Shown piece after piece: positions 34,580 through 46,249 of a DNA stretch of 64,000 bases; the stretch's first letter is position 1; each line of letters begins with the position of its first letter. The DNA is taken from NCBI RefSeq assembly GCF_028372415.1, contig NC_092875.1, positions 54,005,728-54,069,727 on the forward strand, read 5' to 3'. Source of the stretch: Notamacropus eugenii. Its lineage: Eukaryota > Chordata > Mammalia > Diprotodontia > Macropodidae. The translations under genes were made by a program, and so were the position numbers. Under the pieces are notes generated by a model that saw only the letters and a program-made list of their open reading frames with translations, was not told the origin of the DNA and did not search any database.

Positions 34580-37500
34580 TTGTCAAGCCTGTTTCATCTG
34601 AGGATGTATTATGTTAAAAGTTGATTTCTGTTGTTGAAAAGGAAATTTTAGGTAAAATTGTTTTTGCCATGAATCAAGCATTTACTCTAAAGTTATGTTT
34701 GTAAAAGAAAGTTTATGGGCAAATGTGAAAAGGCTTTGGGTTTAGGTCTTTTCTTGTGATTTCTGTCAATTAGTTTCAAGGGGACTGTGATAAATTATAA
34801 ACTGTCCATAAGAGAGGAAATATTTGTTGTATTAAGAAATACTTTGTAAAATCTTTTGTATGGGTTTTTGGAAGGCCTGCCTATCCAATTTGTATTTGTA
34901 AGTTACAAAAGTGGGAAGAATTTAGTTTCTCTAATAGGATATGAAAATGCAATTGATGTCATCTGAAATTTATTGTTCAGGTTCATAGCTAAAACAATTT
35001 GTTATCACTTATAAAAATTATGTTTGCCATTTGTAATTCTAATGCTAAAACCTAAAGTTGGTACACTGTGTGTATATGTGGGGGAAAGAAGCAGTCCTCA
35101 GTCTAGTAACAAGTACTGCCCCAACAGCTGAGGAGATTGTATATAGAACTTGCTTTGGTGAGAATTTGAAAATGTATAAGAAATGATCTTCAGTGATTGG
35201 CTTTTTAGGGCAAATTTAAGATCTAAGAGGTAAATAAAATCCCTGGGAACATTCTTTCTAAATCTAATGGGAATAAATAGATATTGTATCATTGTTACAT
35301 AGAACAAAATTGGGATTTAAAGTTAACTGTAATTGTATTTTATAAGGGGATTCAAGGAAAGGAATCCCTTACAAAAACAAAAAGGGGGGGGGGGAGCCCC
35401 AGGTGGTCTGGGAGCTCCAGGAATGGTCTTGATGGGAGTGGCCAGTAAACTGGAGATTTGGACTGATAGGATTAAGAGTGGGAAGTAAAATAGACTTGGG
35501 CATAGTGATAGAGTGGACCTTAGGAGAGCCGGTTCACGTGGAAAAAACCAAGGAGTTTGCAAGGTGAGGTTTTTCAGGGCCTTTAGACAAATGGGACTAA
35601 AACTCTTTTGGGGTAATGGACAAAGGTCCCAACTTGGAATGAGATCTTTACATGTTACAAAATGATGTAAAAGCAATTAGTATTAAAACAATTAACTGAA
35701 TTAATTACTGAGACTAAATCAGAGACATCTTCAGTTTGGGAAAAAGAATTTCAGTCTCATTTTCTTAGAGGTAGGTAGACTCTGGTAATATTTGGCATTG
35801 AAAGTTAATGATTGTTTTGATTTGAATTCATTACATAAACATAAAAATTCAAGTTAGTGTTTGAACTTATCACATGTGTAGCTCATTCTTTTAGATGGAG
35901 CAGGGTTAGAAAGGGATAAAATAGTTTGGGAAACAGATATAAATCTATTAGAGCAATGACTTATGATTGTTATTCAATCAGGAACTAGAACATGTATAGA
36001 AAGGCATGTAAGCTACTTAAGACTTGCTTCAAAAGATGTTCCTTGGCCAATGTGAAATTAGTCATGTTTGAAACTGATTATTGGAGCTTGCTATTTTAAG
36101 ATTTTTGTGGGACTATTAACTGACTGTTCTTCTGAGTCTAACTCCAGGTGTGGATAGCAAGAGAGGCGGTCTGAGCCACTGATCCATGATGCCAGTAAGG
36201 CTGTGAGATGCTGGTATGAACTGCAAAAAGGTGATCTCATGGGAAGGTTGGGAGAGTGGCTGTTCAGCCTGAGCTGAGGTAGGATTCTCCTGACTCAATT
36301 TCCGCACTGACACTTGGCAGACTTGAAGCCTGGCTGAACGCCAGTTGACAATCCACCCCTGCCTGGAATTGACATGAAGTGAGGGAGATGTTGTTTCCCT
36401 GCAATGTCCCTACTCTTAGTGGCAAATTCCTAAAATCAGAAGTTTTGTAAGTAATAATACCAGATCTGTTGAATAATAGATTGTTGGTAGGGGAACATCT
36501 GAGGTTAAGTCTAAAATTGAGCTAACAGGTTTAGGATGTTAGACCAACAACAATAAGTTAAGGCCCTCTAATTCTTAGTAACAGTGTGGAAATGATTAGG
36601 TTAAGGGCTTGTGAGACTAGCATGCATAGTTATTATTTAGTCTTAGTTGGTTAATGTTAAATGAAAAATGGTTTGTGGACTATATTGTAAATGCTTTAAA
36701 AGAAGCATCACATGATCAGAAGTTGGAATTATTTTATGATGTGATATGCACTGTGTTAAAAATGATTATTTATTGTATTTATATAAGTACTGGAACCTGG
36801 TATTGACTCCTTAGTGAAATCTCATCTTCATAATGAGGGAATGAATAATGACTTACTGTGTAATGTAGAAGCTGCATTTTAATGTGAATTTTCTTTTCTT
36901 AAAAAAAAAAGAAAAGAAAATGACAATTTGTCAAAGTTTCAATTTTGATTTTTGTAAGAATGATAGGAATGGTAATCTAAGATGGTATTAAGTTCAGTTC
37001 TGTAGGAGAGTGGACATCTGGATTTCTACAAGAAGATAAAGAGAAGAAGATGCTGAGATGCTATGCTGAAGACTGTTTGAAGGAGCATCCAGATCAGAAA
37101 ATTGCATAAGATGATATTTCTCCCCAGACTGCTGTATGAGATGGAACCTCTAAATGGACAGTTCATTAATTTAAATCTCTGTATCTGTACTTATAACAAG
37201 GTGACTGCCCCTGTAATTTGCTAATGTGTCAGTCAACTTTGCTTCCTTCCCATATTCATATAAAAGGGAGATAGATGAAGGGAAGGATTCATAAGGGAAA
37301 GAATGTGAAGAGGTATTTATTGATTGGATTTCGGTGTGGAAACAGTAATAAATAAGAGGAGGGGAGGAATATGGGTAAGATTGAACCTTGAACTGTCTAT
37401 TCCCCCATCCCAATTCAGAAAATGTTTAGCATGATTGGGAAGCTAGTAGACAAAGTTATGGAAGGTTATTGCATTTAAAAATTTTAAAGTTGTTTACTGT

Positions 37501-37794
37501 CATTTATAATTATTACTATTAGTTATTAAACTCTCAAGCTTCATGCTTGGGAGACACACTTTGTCAGTATTAAAAGCTCCGTTTGAAGTGTGTGTGAGAA
37601 CACACAGAATTTGGAAAGGGATAGCCAATGAGGCATATATATAAATTCATTTTAAGTTTTGTTATTTGGGGAACTATACTAGGATTGTTATTGTTTGTTC
37701 TTAACAGGATTCTCTGTTCAGCAATTGTCCTAAGCCATTTATCACAATATCTAAATAGGACTCTTCTATTAAGATTGTGTGGACTTGACAAACC

Positions 37795-38438
37795 TTGGGA
37801 ACAATGCAACCAAAATGTAATACCTTGGGAATGTCCCTTTTAGGCATGATCCTGCTCCCACTGCTGGGACACCAGGCCTCAGTTATCAACCCCCCCCCCC
37901 TTGAAAATAGTTTCCTGGACCTAATTCATACCATTGTGGATACCTTTGAGGTATCCGATTATTGGATTTGTGGGGGACCTCAGCGGTTAAGCCAATGGCC
38001 ATGGGTAGCAGTACCGCTGAGTTCAGTCTGGATTTTAAGTAATAGATCTGTAGTACATGACAGAACAAGATTCTGGACAAGCCAGGAGAAACACCAATGG
38101 TCTTTGTCCGAATCAGTTCCAGGTGAACATTGTTTAAACCAAACAGGACCTGAATTACAGGAGACATGGCTGGGGGAAAGTAATTGTAAGTGGACATTCA
38201 CATGAAGGCCAGAAACCCTGGCTCATATTGATTGTGCCCAGTATGCAAACAGATGGGATCAGAACAGTATTACCTGTTCAGATGGTAGGGTGATTCCCTG
38301 TACCCATTCATTTTTCCCATCCTCTTCATACGAAGAGAGAACAAAAGGGGAATATCACAAAAGTTGTGGGTATAAGTTTTACAACCCCTCTGATCCCAGA
38401 AAACCATGTGAATGGGGTCATGACCATGACTATTTGTG

Positions 38439-38474
<36 letters not shown>

Positions 38475-39264
38475 TAGTACTAAGAATAACACAGAATATA
38501 AAGAATGGGTATGGAAGTGGGAGAATGGAACACATAGGATGATGTTTTCTGGAGTGTAATCAATAGAACTGGGGAGAATTATCAACATTGTATATGGAAG
38601 AGGAAACAACAACTATGGAAGGGTAAGTCGGAGATCACGAAAGGGGGACCATTAGGCCTGGATATATCTATTAAATAGATTAATCAGACTCCAAGCAGTA
38701 GTTGAAATTATAACCAATCAAAACAGCAAAGGCTTTGGACTTATTGGCCGATCAAGGCACACAAACTAGGGAAGCAGTACTGCAACATAGATTAATCTTA
38801 GATTATTTACTTGCAGAAGAAGGAGGAGTTTGTGGGAAACTCAGTTTATCTACATGTTGCTTAAAAATTGATGATAATGGAAGAATAGTGAAAGAGATCA
38901 CCAAAAATATCAGGAAGGTTGCTCATGTTCCTGTACAAACTTGGAACTCCCTTTTCAATACGTCTTGGTGGTCCTGTTTTGAAGGGAGCTGGTGGAAAAG
39001 ATTACTGTGGTTTGGCATCATAGCAATTAGTGGTATCATATTACTTCCTATTTGTTACCTTGTTTGATTTCACTTATTACTAAAATAGTTAGAAATTCTC
39101 TCCTAAAACTTGCTAGAGTAGAAGAGAGGACCGAAGGAGCCATTCAGGCTCCTTCCTTTAAGAAGGAAGGATGGGCACCTTGGGAGACAAAAGACAGGAA
39201 TGATCCTGATTGGGATGAGGAGATTAATAGACAGTGTGAGATCATGTTACAGAACTGTGGTTGA
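37795..39264 (+). pseudogene. env: env-like remnant of the provirus
   Basis: Separate open segments resemble a class I retroviral envelope. The upstream part has a hydrophobic leader-like start and a WICGG...WPW surface-unit pattern. The downstream part (about 38735-39067) resembles a transmembrane subunit. It has a heptad-rich [16 protein letters not shown] stretch, a cysteine motif ending in CC, HVPVQTW and a hydrophobic anchor, followed by a tail-like segment. A TA microsatellite lies within the region. It is a broken fossil with a few breaks. A relation to the marsupial env lineages that include placental env genes is possible but not tested. Confidence 0.75.
38442..38471. repeat. (TA)n microsatellite inside the env-like region
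   Basis: About 30 bp of TA units. Confidence 0.9.
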
Positions 39265-39293
39265 AATATCCGTGAGAAGTCTTCAGGTTAATA

Positions 39294-39308
39294 AATAAGA
39301 GGAGGGAT
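39294..39308 (+). other. polypurine tract
   Basis: An AATAAGAGGAGGGA stretch directly before the 3' LTR is the expected plus-strand priming site of reverse transcription. Confidence 0.75.
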
Positions 39309-39748
39309 TGAGTGGGATAGGTTTAGTGAAGACTTCTCAGATTGTAATTCTTCTCCCAGGGGTGAGGTAAGGCCTAAAGGCTCAAGGTTACAATATTTTT
39401 AGAATAGAATAGTTCCATATAAGGATATAAAACTGTGTAGTGTATTAGGGTCTCAATGATTGGATAAAACTTACATAATTCCTCCATGTCTTCATTTCAA
39501 AGGGGATTGGTTAGATTTCATGTCTAGAATGTAAGATCATATTCTCAGCTTATGAGGATAATGGTCAGTGGGGAAGGAGGGACTTGCGTTAGGGTCTATA
39601 TAAATCACTGCCCTTTTCTTTGTCTTCAGCTTTCCTACTCCTACAGGTTAGCCCCACTTCTCGAGATTCGAATAAATCTCTTTTCTGTCATCACTTTGAG
39701 AGGCCTCTGAGTAATTGATTTATGTAGGGACCTGAGCCATCCCACACA
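39309..39748 (+). repeat. 3' LTR of the provirus
   Basis: 440 bp, the same length as the 5' LTR and about 97% identical by eye, followed by the AGGT duplication. Confidence 0.93.
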
Positions 39749-40000
39749 AGGTGATATAATGACTTCCTGGATCTGAAAGTTCTGCCATCAGAAATCTGTT
39801 GAAAAGGGAAGGGGCTAGAGTGAGGGGTGTCTGATATTCTTCTCTGAATAGTGTTTCATTCCTCAGGAGTCATAGCTTCAAATCAGGATGGGACAAATAA
39901 CTGTCTCTCTGGGCCTGAAAAGCTTGTGGGGAGATTCTGGGCTACTGATTGCATAACAGGGTAGACTTTGATGAAGGAACTGAAGCTCTAATCCAGAGTG

Positions 40001-40141
40001 GTGGTCCTCTAGGTCCTCAGGTGGAGTCCTTTGACTGAATACAAACTTAGAGTTCTGTGAAACTCGGGTTCAGTCAAAGGGCCATACTTGAGGACCCAGA
40101 GGGCCACATGTGGCCTGGAGGTTTCAAGTTCCCAATCATTG
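40001..40141. mobile_element. hAT-like non-autonomous foldback element
   Basis: Arms of about 38 bp at 40001-40039 and 40068-40106 are imperfect inverted repeats ('tcctttgactgaa' against 'ttcagtcaaagg', 'aggtcctcag' against 'cttgaggacc'). The right end carries 'gagggccacatgtggcc' and 'caagttcccaatcat', resembling the 'gggccgcatgtggcc...caggttccccacccct' ends of mammalian hAT/Charlie-type elements. Family assignment is from memory. Confidence 0.5.
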
Positions 40142-40664
40142 ATTACATCAAAGGCCAAAGAGGCCTAAAGTACCAGGCAGCTGAAAAGCTGCATTTCCTA
40201 CATGAGAGAATCATTTCAATTCAGTGGGACACAGCAAAGGAGCCAGGCCCAGAGCTTTGTGTTGACCTAGCACCCAAAAGAAAGGCCAGTCCAGTTTCTG
40301 ACAACAACAGTTTAAAATCTAGGAAGGGGATAAGAAATGAACATAAGCAATTAGAAGTATAGATATAATTCAAAGAACAGGAGACTCCAGACAGAGAAGG
40401 ATGAAAGATTCTCTGTCTGGGAATGCCGAGACAATATCTCTGCAAAGAGGCTTTCAACTTCGAAGAAAGAGGCGTATGTTCAGAGACAGAATGATAGGGA
40501 GAGTCATTGGAGGCATGGGCAATGTATAGTTGGATCTGTACAGAACAAGTAGCCAGATCAAACTAGGAACATCTAAGTTGGGGACACTAGACTTTGGTGT
40601 GCAAGAAAAGGAAGGCCCTAGAGTGAAGACTGGAAAGACAGATGGGAACTAAATCTTGGCGTGA

Positions 40665-40850
40665 ATTCTTTTTATTTTTTGAACTTTATGGGTTTTTTTA
40701 ATGAACAAGAATTTATTTTCTTTTTCTTTTCCTTCTTCTCCCATTCCCCCAAATAAAAGTAAAACAAAATCCTAGTAACAAATATGAAGAGCCAAGCAAA
40801 AACAAATTCTCTCATTCGTTTAGAGTCTATCTTCATTCTGTTCCCTGAGA
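40665..40850 (-). mobile_element. L1 3' UTR fragment
   Basis: T-rich start then 'aagaatttattttcttttt', 'cccattcccccaaataaaag' and 'caaaatcctagtaac', the reverse of L1 tails seen elsewhere in the window. Confidence 0.6.
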
Positions 40851-41111
40851 AATGACCCCTGGATTTCTGGTGAGTAGAGAGACTGAAGAAGTCATTCTTC
40901 AGCCATGCTAAACCTAATACTTTCTGGAAATTTCATCCTAAAGCAGAAGATAGAATGTGGGAGATAATCCAGAGACCTCTGGGAAGAAAGGGAAAAAAAG
41001 ACATTTAAGGCAAAGCAAAGTCAATTACAAAATACAGCACAATCTACAAATTCTTTTGTTGTTGAAAAAAAGTGCTACTCAAATTCTTAGCCTAGAAAAC
41101 ACACAGCATGA

Positions 41112-41184
41112 GCCTTCTTAGCGCAGTAGGCAGCGCGTCAGTCTCATAATCTGAAGGTCCTGAGTTCGAACCTCAGAGAGGGCA
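41112..41184 (+). tRNA. tRNA-Met-CAT: elongator tRNA-Met (CAT)
   Basis: A 73-nt elongator tRNA-Met with anticodon CAT in the loop CTCATAA. It is told apart from the initiator by its G1:C72 acceptor pair, TTC T-loop and different anticodon stem (TCAGT/ATCTGA region). It decodes internal AUG codons. A box (TAGCGCAGTAGG) and B box (GTTCGAACC) are present. Compared with the copy at 51890 it differs only in the T loop, with A instead of G in TTCGA-A/G-C. The acceptor has a T4:G69 wobble. A T5 run at 41190-41194 terminates it. Confidence 0.96.
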
Positions 41185-41399
41185 AAGTGTTTTTACCTTC
41201 ACCGTTTCATGACTATGTCCTGTATAAAGACTGCTACATCTCAGTTTTCAGACATCCGGCAAAATGAGCAGACACTAAGAGTCGGGTGTCCTCCGCAGTG
41301 AAATATTTGCAAAGACTGAAAAAAAAAAGAATTTAAATAACAGTGAAATTAAGATCATGAATTCTCAATCCGACAAGTAATGTCATGAAATTGAAGAGA

Positions 41400-41985
41400 G
41401 TAAAGGCCACCCCAAAGAAAAGAGATAAAACATTTCCACCTCACTCCCAGGAGAGAGAGTCGGTCCATGTGTATGGAATATTACATATATTGTCGAACTT
41501 GTTCTATTTATTGGTCGGTTTTTGATGGTTGTTCATGCTTCTTACTTTTTGTCCTTTCAAAACAATTATTATAAGAGGGAGAGAGAGAATAGGAGAGATA
41601 GCAACGGTAAACACAAAATATATCAATAAAATGAAAATCTAGAAGGGTATATATTTTTAATATTGAAAAAGTTATGAAGAATGAACTTGTTCCCAAAGAA
41701 GAGATGCCAAGATGCCTACCCAGTTCCTTTGCAGAGGACTGGGGAGGCGTGTGTCACTATAAAGGGGGAACAGTCCATAGATGTAGAATATTGCACCTAA
41801 TATCATTTTATTTTTATGTACTGGATGGTTTTGCTTAATTTTTCTCTTCCTCTAGTTTCTTCCTTTAAAAAATTCTTTGTTATAACAGATGGCTTTCTGG
41901 GAAGAAAGAAGCCCAGGAATACAGAGGGGAATCTAGGGGATATGAAAATAAAACATAACAATAAAATATTTTTTAAAGCTGCCTT
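41400..41985 (+). mobile_element. two adjacent L1 3' UTR tails
   Basis: Two successive stretches (about 41440-41640 and 41700-41975) each read 'tggaatattacatatat'/'tagaatattgcacctaat' like L1 3' UTR, a T-rich run, then 'atatcaataaaatgaaaat'/'aacataacaataaaatat' endings. Both are eroded and could be a local duplication or two insertions. Confidence 0.5.
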
Positions 41986-42219
41986 TGTTCTTTTTTCTTT
42001 CCCCAAACCAAAAGTCTCTTTTTTTTTTTTTGTCAGTTGTGGAATCTTCTAAATTATGCCTTTATCATTTCTGTGGGCCAACTGGTTCCCTGATTTGGTT
42101 ATACACCACAGATTGGTGTTTCAAATTCATAGGCAATTTTTATTCCTGAGAAAATTTGATATCAGACACACAGAACTTGTTTTCTTTGATCCATCAAGCC
42201 AACTTCTAATCCATAGTTG

Positions 42220-42325
42220 CCAGTCAGTTAATAAGAACCTACTATATGCCAGGCACAAAGTGCTAAGTGCTAGGGATACAAAAAGGTAAAAGGCAGCTCC
42301 TGCCCTCAAGATGTTCACAATTTAA
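42220..42325 (-). mobile_element. L2 3' end fragment
   Basis: 'agaacctactatatgccagg', 'gtgctagggatacaaaaagg' and 'tgccctcaagatgttcac' on the plus strand, the reverse L2 tail, fairly well preserved. Confidence 0.85.
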
Positions 42326-42329
42326 TGGA

Positions 42330-43550
42330 GTAACTGTCACTGATTTTTCTTATGATGAATTTCTCAGAGTACCAAATTCTGATTTGTTGGAGAAAGTAAA
42401 TGTTGAAGGACTTGAGAAGACATAGACCACTGACGCTGACTTTAATTCCTGGCAAAATTCTACTGCTTGTTTGTGAATACTTACAAAGGGAAGAAGTTTG
42501 TCTATGAGTCAGAATGGAATTGTTAAGAAGAGGATATGATCTTTTTTATAATGATCTTATATAATTTATTTTATTCATTTGACAACATTATCCTGAGGGT
42601 TCTTACATAAAATTAAGAAGAAAATCAATATCCAGCATGGGATAATATGAAGCAAAATTAATTTATCTCATTCAATAAATACTATGTGGTTTCACCAGTG
42701 CAATGAGGTCCATAGGCTTCCCAGTTTATCCATGTGGTCTCTGGACAGACAAACATCTTGGACATCTGTGGGCAATGTCAACCCACCACTAGTAGCAGAT
42801 GTTGTGATTTAATCCCTGAAACTCTTGCTCCAAGGGTACTTCTTTGAATGATCTCCTTCATAACAGTGAAAGCCATATATTCTGAGGTATGTTAGACAAT
42901 CAAATCCCTGCCACCCCTGTGACTACAGGAACTTCATATTGTCTTAAGGCTGGGCTCTCCAGTTCAAATACAGTTAAACTTCAACTTGTTTTTCTCCACA
43001 AGTTGAAACCTATGCATAATGAGGTTCAAAAAAGGTCTAAAAATAATTTTAAAACTCTCTTTTGTTAGATGATAGTCTTTCTGCACATCCCAACAATATT
43101 GTTCAAAACTGGAGGTTGAGCTGTAATATAACATATTTTTTGTGGCTTTTATGTTACTGAGGGGGAAAGAAAGCAGAAGTAATATGAGAAAAGAGCCTAA
43201 TCTGGTGGCATTTCAATCCAGGTTTCCAGAGAGCCAAGACACTTGACTACTTGGAGCATAACTCAAAACTTTCAGGTGCTTATTTGAACTGTATTCAACA
43301 TTCAAATACTTCAGTTCAGCTCCTAGCTCTGAAGAACAAAAGTTGAGTAGTGTATCCCTCCTTTCACCTGTTTGTCCTACCTCAAATCCCAAAATCAATG
43401 TTTAATTGTTTTTAGTTATGAAATTAAATGAAATTGTCTCTGTATAGTTCAAAAATCCTCAAGATTTATCTGGCATGTTATTATATATGATGAACTTTTG
43501 TGCCTAATTCTTTTTAAGTGAAAATGTTTACACATATTTTTAGCTACATG
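42330..43550. other. no gene or familiar repeat recognised
   Basis: AT-rich intergenic sequence with no RNA gene and no convincing frame. Confidence 0.35.
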
Positions 43551-43554
43551 TAAT

Positions 43555-44395
43555 AATTTTTAACATTTGTGTTTTTTTTAAATCTTGAATTCCAAATTTT
43601 CTCCCCCCCTTAAGAAGGAAAGCAGTTTGATACTGATTATACATGTGCAATCATACAAAACATTTCCCATACTAACCATATTATAAAATAAAACACAGAC
43701 ACGTCTCCCCCCCCAAAATAAAAAATACAAAGTTAAAAAAAAGTATGCCTCACTCTTCATTCAGACTCCATCAGTTCTTTCTCTGGAGATGGATAGTATG
43801 TTTAATCATGTCCTTCAGAATTGTCTTGGAATATTGTATTACTAAGAATAGCTAAGTCATTCAAAGTTGGTTATCATACAATATTCCTTTTACTGTGTAC
43901 AGTGTCCTCCTGGTATTGTTTTACTTTGCATCAGTTCATATAATTGTTCCCAGGTTTTTCTGAAAGCATCCTGCTCATCATTTTTTATAGCACAATAGTG
44001 TTCTATCACAATCATATACCACAACTTGTTCAGCCATTCCCCAATTGATGCAAATTCCCTCAATTTCCAGTTCTTTGCCACCACAAACAGAGCTGCTATA
44101 AATATCTTTAAATATATAGGTCCTTTTCCTTTTTAAAAAATCTCTTTGGGATATAGACCTAGTAGTGGCATTGCTGGATCAAAGGGGATGCACAGTTTTA
44201 TAACTCTTCGAGCATAGTTCAGAATTACTTTCCAGAATGGTTGGATCAGTTCACCACTCCACCAACAATGCACTAGTGTTCCAATTTCTCCACACCCCTT
44301 CCAACATTTGTCATTTTCCTTTTCTGTCTTGTTAGCCAATCTGATAGCTGTGGGATGATACCTCAGTGTTGTTTTAATTCCTTATTTTTTTTTTG
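43555..44395 (-). mobile_element. 5'-truncated L1, ORF2 C-terminus and 3' UTR
   Basis: Minus-strand translations show the end of L1 ORF2: GTLVHCWWSGELIQPFWK and DPAMPLLGLYPKE (44133-44339), then KLREFASIGEWLNKLWYMI and EHYCAIKNDEQDAF (43890-44084). The 3' UTR continues to a T-run at 43572-43579, which represents the poly(A) tail. This is the best preserved L1 in the window, but ORF2 is split into separate frames and truncated. Confidence 0.92.
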
Positions 44396-44424
44396 ACAGA
44401 ATTATTGGACGGACAGAACAAGCA

Positions 44425-44465
44425 AATGAGAGGCAGCTAAGTGACAGTGGATAGAACCCTATTTC
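44425..44465 (+). mobile_element. tRNA-headed SINE head fragment
   Basis: 'gaggcagctaagtgacagtg' followed by 'gatagaaccctattt' is the start of a Mar1-type SINE. Confidence 0.5.
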
Positions 44466-44484
44466 TCTTGAGGACACCATCAGC

Positions 44485-45105
44485 CTTCCAACTGCTGTGA
44501 CTCTAGCCCTCACTACTTTTGGTCTGTACTACTGCAACAGTCTCTTAGTTGGGTCTCTCTGCTCTCCAATGTAACCTTCACACAGTTGCCAAAATTATCT
44601 TCCTGGTACACGGCTGACCAGGTCACTCTTCTGCTCAGAAAATTTCAGTCTCCCTATAGCTCCCAGGATGAAAATGCAAACCAGTATTTAGAGCTCTTCA
44701 CAATCCATTGCCAGTCTAATTTTCCAGATGTATTGTTCATTACTCCTTTCTTGGCACTTTCAGGGTCAGCTCAACTAGTTTCCTTGCTGTTCCAGGGTGT
44801 GACCTTCCATTTTCTGTCTCTAGGACTTGGCACAGGTTGGTCTACATACCTTTGGACAGATCCTACCCCATATCTCAAAAGTACTATGTTCTCACCTATT
44901 ACACAGTCTAGGTTCAGATCATCTTCCACCTCCTAAGTGAAGCCTCTGATTCCCTCACTTGCTACTTCTCTATTCTCTTCCTCAAATTTTCACTTATGTA
45001 TTTAACTGTTTACATGCCGTGTTTCCTCTCAATAGAGGTCAAGGGCTAGTTTGTCATTATATCCCTAGAAGCCCAGAACAATAGGCACTTGATATGTCCT
45101 TGTTG
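44485..45105 (+). mobile_element. L2 or related CR1-type LINE fragment
   Basis: Sense order: 'ctactgcaacagtctc', 'gccaaaattatcttcctgg', 'gctgaccaggtcactcttc', 'ctccctatagctcccagg', 'ttccttgctgttccaggg', 'cacctcctaagtgaagcctc' and 'gcccagaacaataggcac'. Decayed; a 116-codon frame here belongs to it. Confidence 0.7.
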
Positions 45106-45526
45106 GATTGGAAGGGGTGTCTCAGAGACGAGCAGGGAGTAGGAGTCTTCCCATTCAGAGTAGGGATGAACTGATGATATCAGAACAGGGAGGAGGGTGA
45201 GGAAGTGGACCAGGTGGTATCCTTTTCACACCTAGAATTGCCTGAGAAAATTCAAGTTTTCCCTCTCTTCCAGGTATTGGGAGTCCCCTGGGACTGTGAA
45301 GGCAGTTTCCTGAGTTGGGAGTCATCTTTCGGGAGTCTCTCTGAGACCTCTCCAACATTAAAAAACAAACAAAAACGGCCCTACCTTTTGAAACACAAAG
45401 GCCCCAAAACTGAGGTTTCCGCCGCTGGCATCCATAGATGCAAGATAGCTTGCCCCTTTTCCCTGTTGTCTCTGACATTTGATTTGTAATCCCATAGTAT
45501 TAAGGTACAGGAATTTTTAAAAACTC

Positions 45527-45599
45527 TGCCGAAACCCGGGATTGAACCAGGGACCTTTAGATCTTCAGTCTAACGCTCTCCCAACTGAGCTATTTCGGC
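45527..45599 (-). tRNA. tRNA-Phe-GAA: tRNA-Phe (GAA)
   Basis: A 73-nt minus-strand gene with anticodon loop CTGAAGA, anticodon GAA, reading UUU and UUC. Acceptor GCCGAAA pairs fully with TTTCGGC and the discriminator is A. A box (TAGCTCAGTTGG) and B box (GGTTCAATCC) are intact. A T5 terminator is formed by plus-strand AAAAA at 45519-45523, three bases after the gene. The sequence is identical to the copy at 55082, which has the opposite orientation. No intron. Confidence 0.97.
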
Positions 45600-45604
45600 T
45601 CAGG

Positions 45605-46120
45605 TGGTTAGGTTAGCAACTCCATTTCCTCTCTACGCATTGTCACTGTCTGACAATTCCATTTTTCATAAATAATTTCAGGTAAGCAGAACTGAGGAAT
45701 AAGAAAAAAATCGAGTCTAAGCAGCCAAGTTCTAAATCCTAATCTACATTCGTGTGAAAAAAAGAAGGAAAAATACTTCATTCTTGTTCCAGGGTGGGAA
45801 ATGTTTGGTTTCATAAATAAAGTGTCTAATTCTGATCAAGAAGAATGGAAGATCTGGAATCTGATATGTGTATCCCATCCTAGCTTCAATTACACTTGTA
45901 TACCTCAAGAGCTCTTGAAGATCCCAGGACACTGATCCATTCTAGAAAGAAAGCAAAACAAATCAGGAGATAACTTGACTAGAATCAAACATTCCATTTA
46001 AAATCCTCCAGACAAATTTATTTTTCCATCTGCAGCTCTGCTTGGCTTCCACTCCAGGGAACATCATACCCCCTTGCTGGGCACCCCAGGTGGCCCCGTC
46101 TCTCTAGCTTTTTAGTTTTC
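45605..46120. other. no gene or familiar repeat recognised
   Basis: Intergenic flank of tRNA-Phe. Frames seen are short and featureless. Confidence 0.35.
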
Positions 46121-46124
46121 TCCC

Positions 46125-46245
46125 CTCATTAGACTGTACACTCCTGGAGGAGAGGGCCAGTTTTTCTTATTTGTATTCTCAATACCCAGGACAGTACCTG
46201 GCACATAGTAAGTGCTTAATAAATGTTTATTGAATTGCACTAAAT
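46125..46245 (+). mobile_element. L2 3' end
   Basis: 'tagactgtacactcctgg', 'gacagtacctggcacatag' and 'taagtgcttaataaatg' in sense orientation form the L2 terminus. Confidence 0.9.
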
Positions 46246-46249
46246 TCAT

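Larger units (their letters stand above)
32604..39748 (+). mobile_element. class I (gammaretrovirus-like) provirus, full span, broken
   Basis: A 7,145-bp endogenous retrovirus fossil with two 440-bp LTRs that start TGAGTGGG and end CCCACACA. The flanking 4-bp AGGT target duplication (32600-32603 and 39749-39752) fits gammaretroviral integration. Parts in order are: LTR; a primer-binding site resembling tRNA-Pro (33046-33065); a short gag-like start of MGQ type near 33522; about 4 kb in which gag and pol are not recognisable; an env-like region; a polypurine tract; LTR. The LTRs differ at about 14 sites (about 3%), so insertion was probably a few to about ten million years ago, depending on the rate used. 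It is not intact; several breaks are present. Confidence 0.92.
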
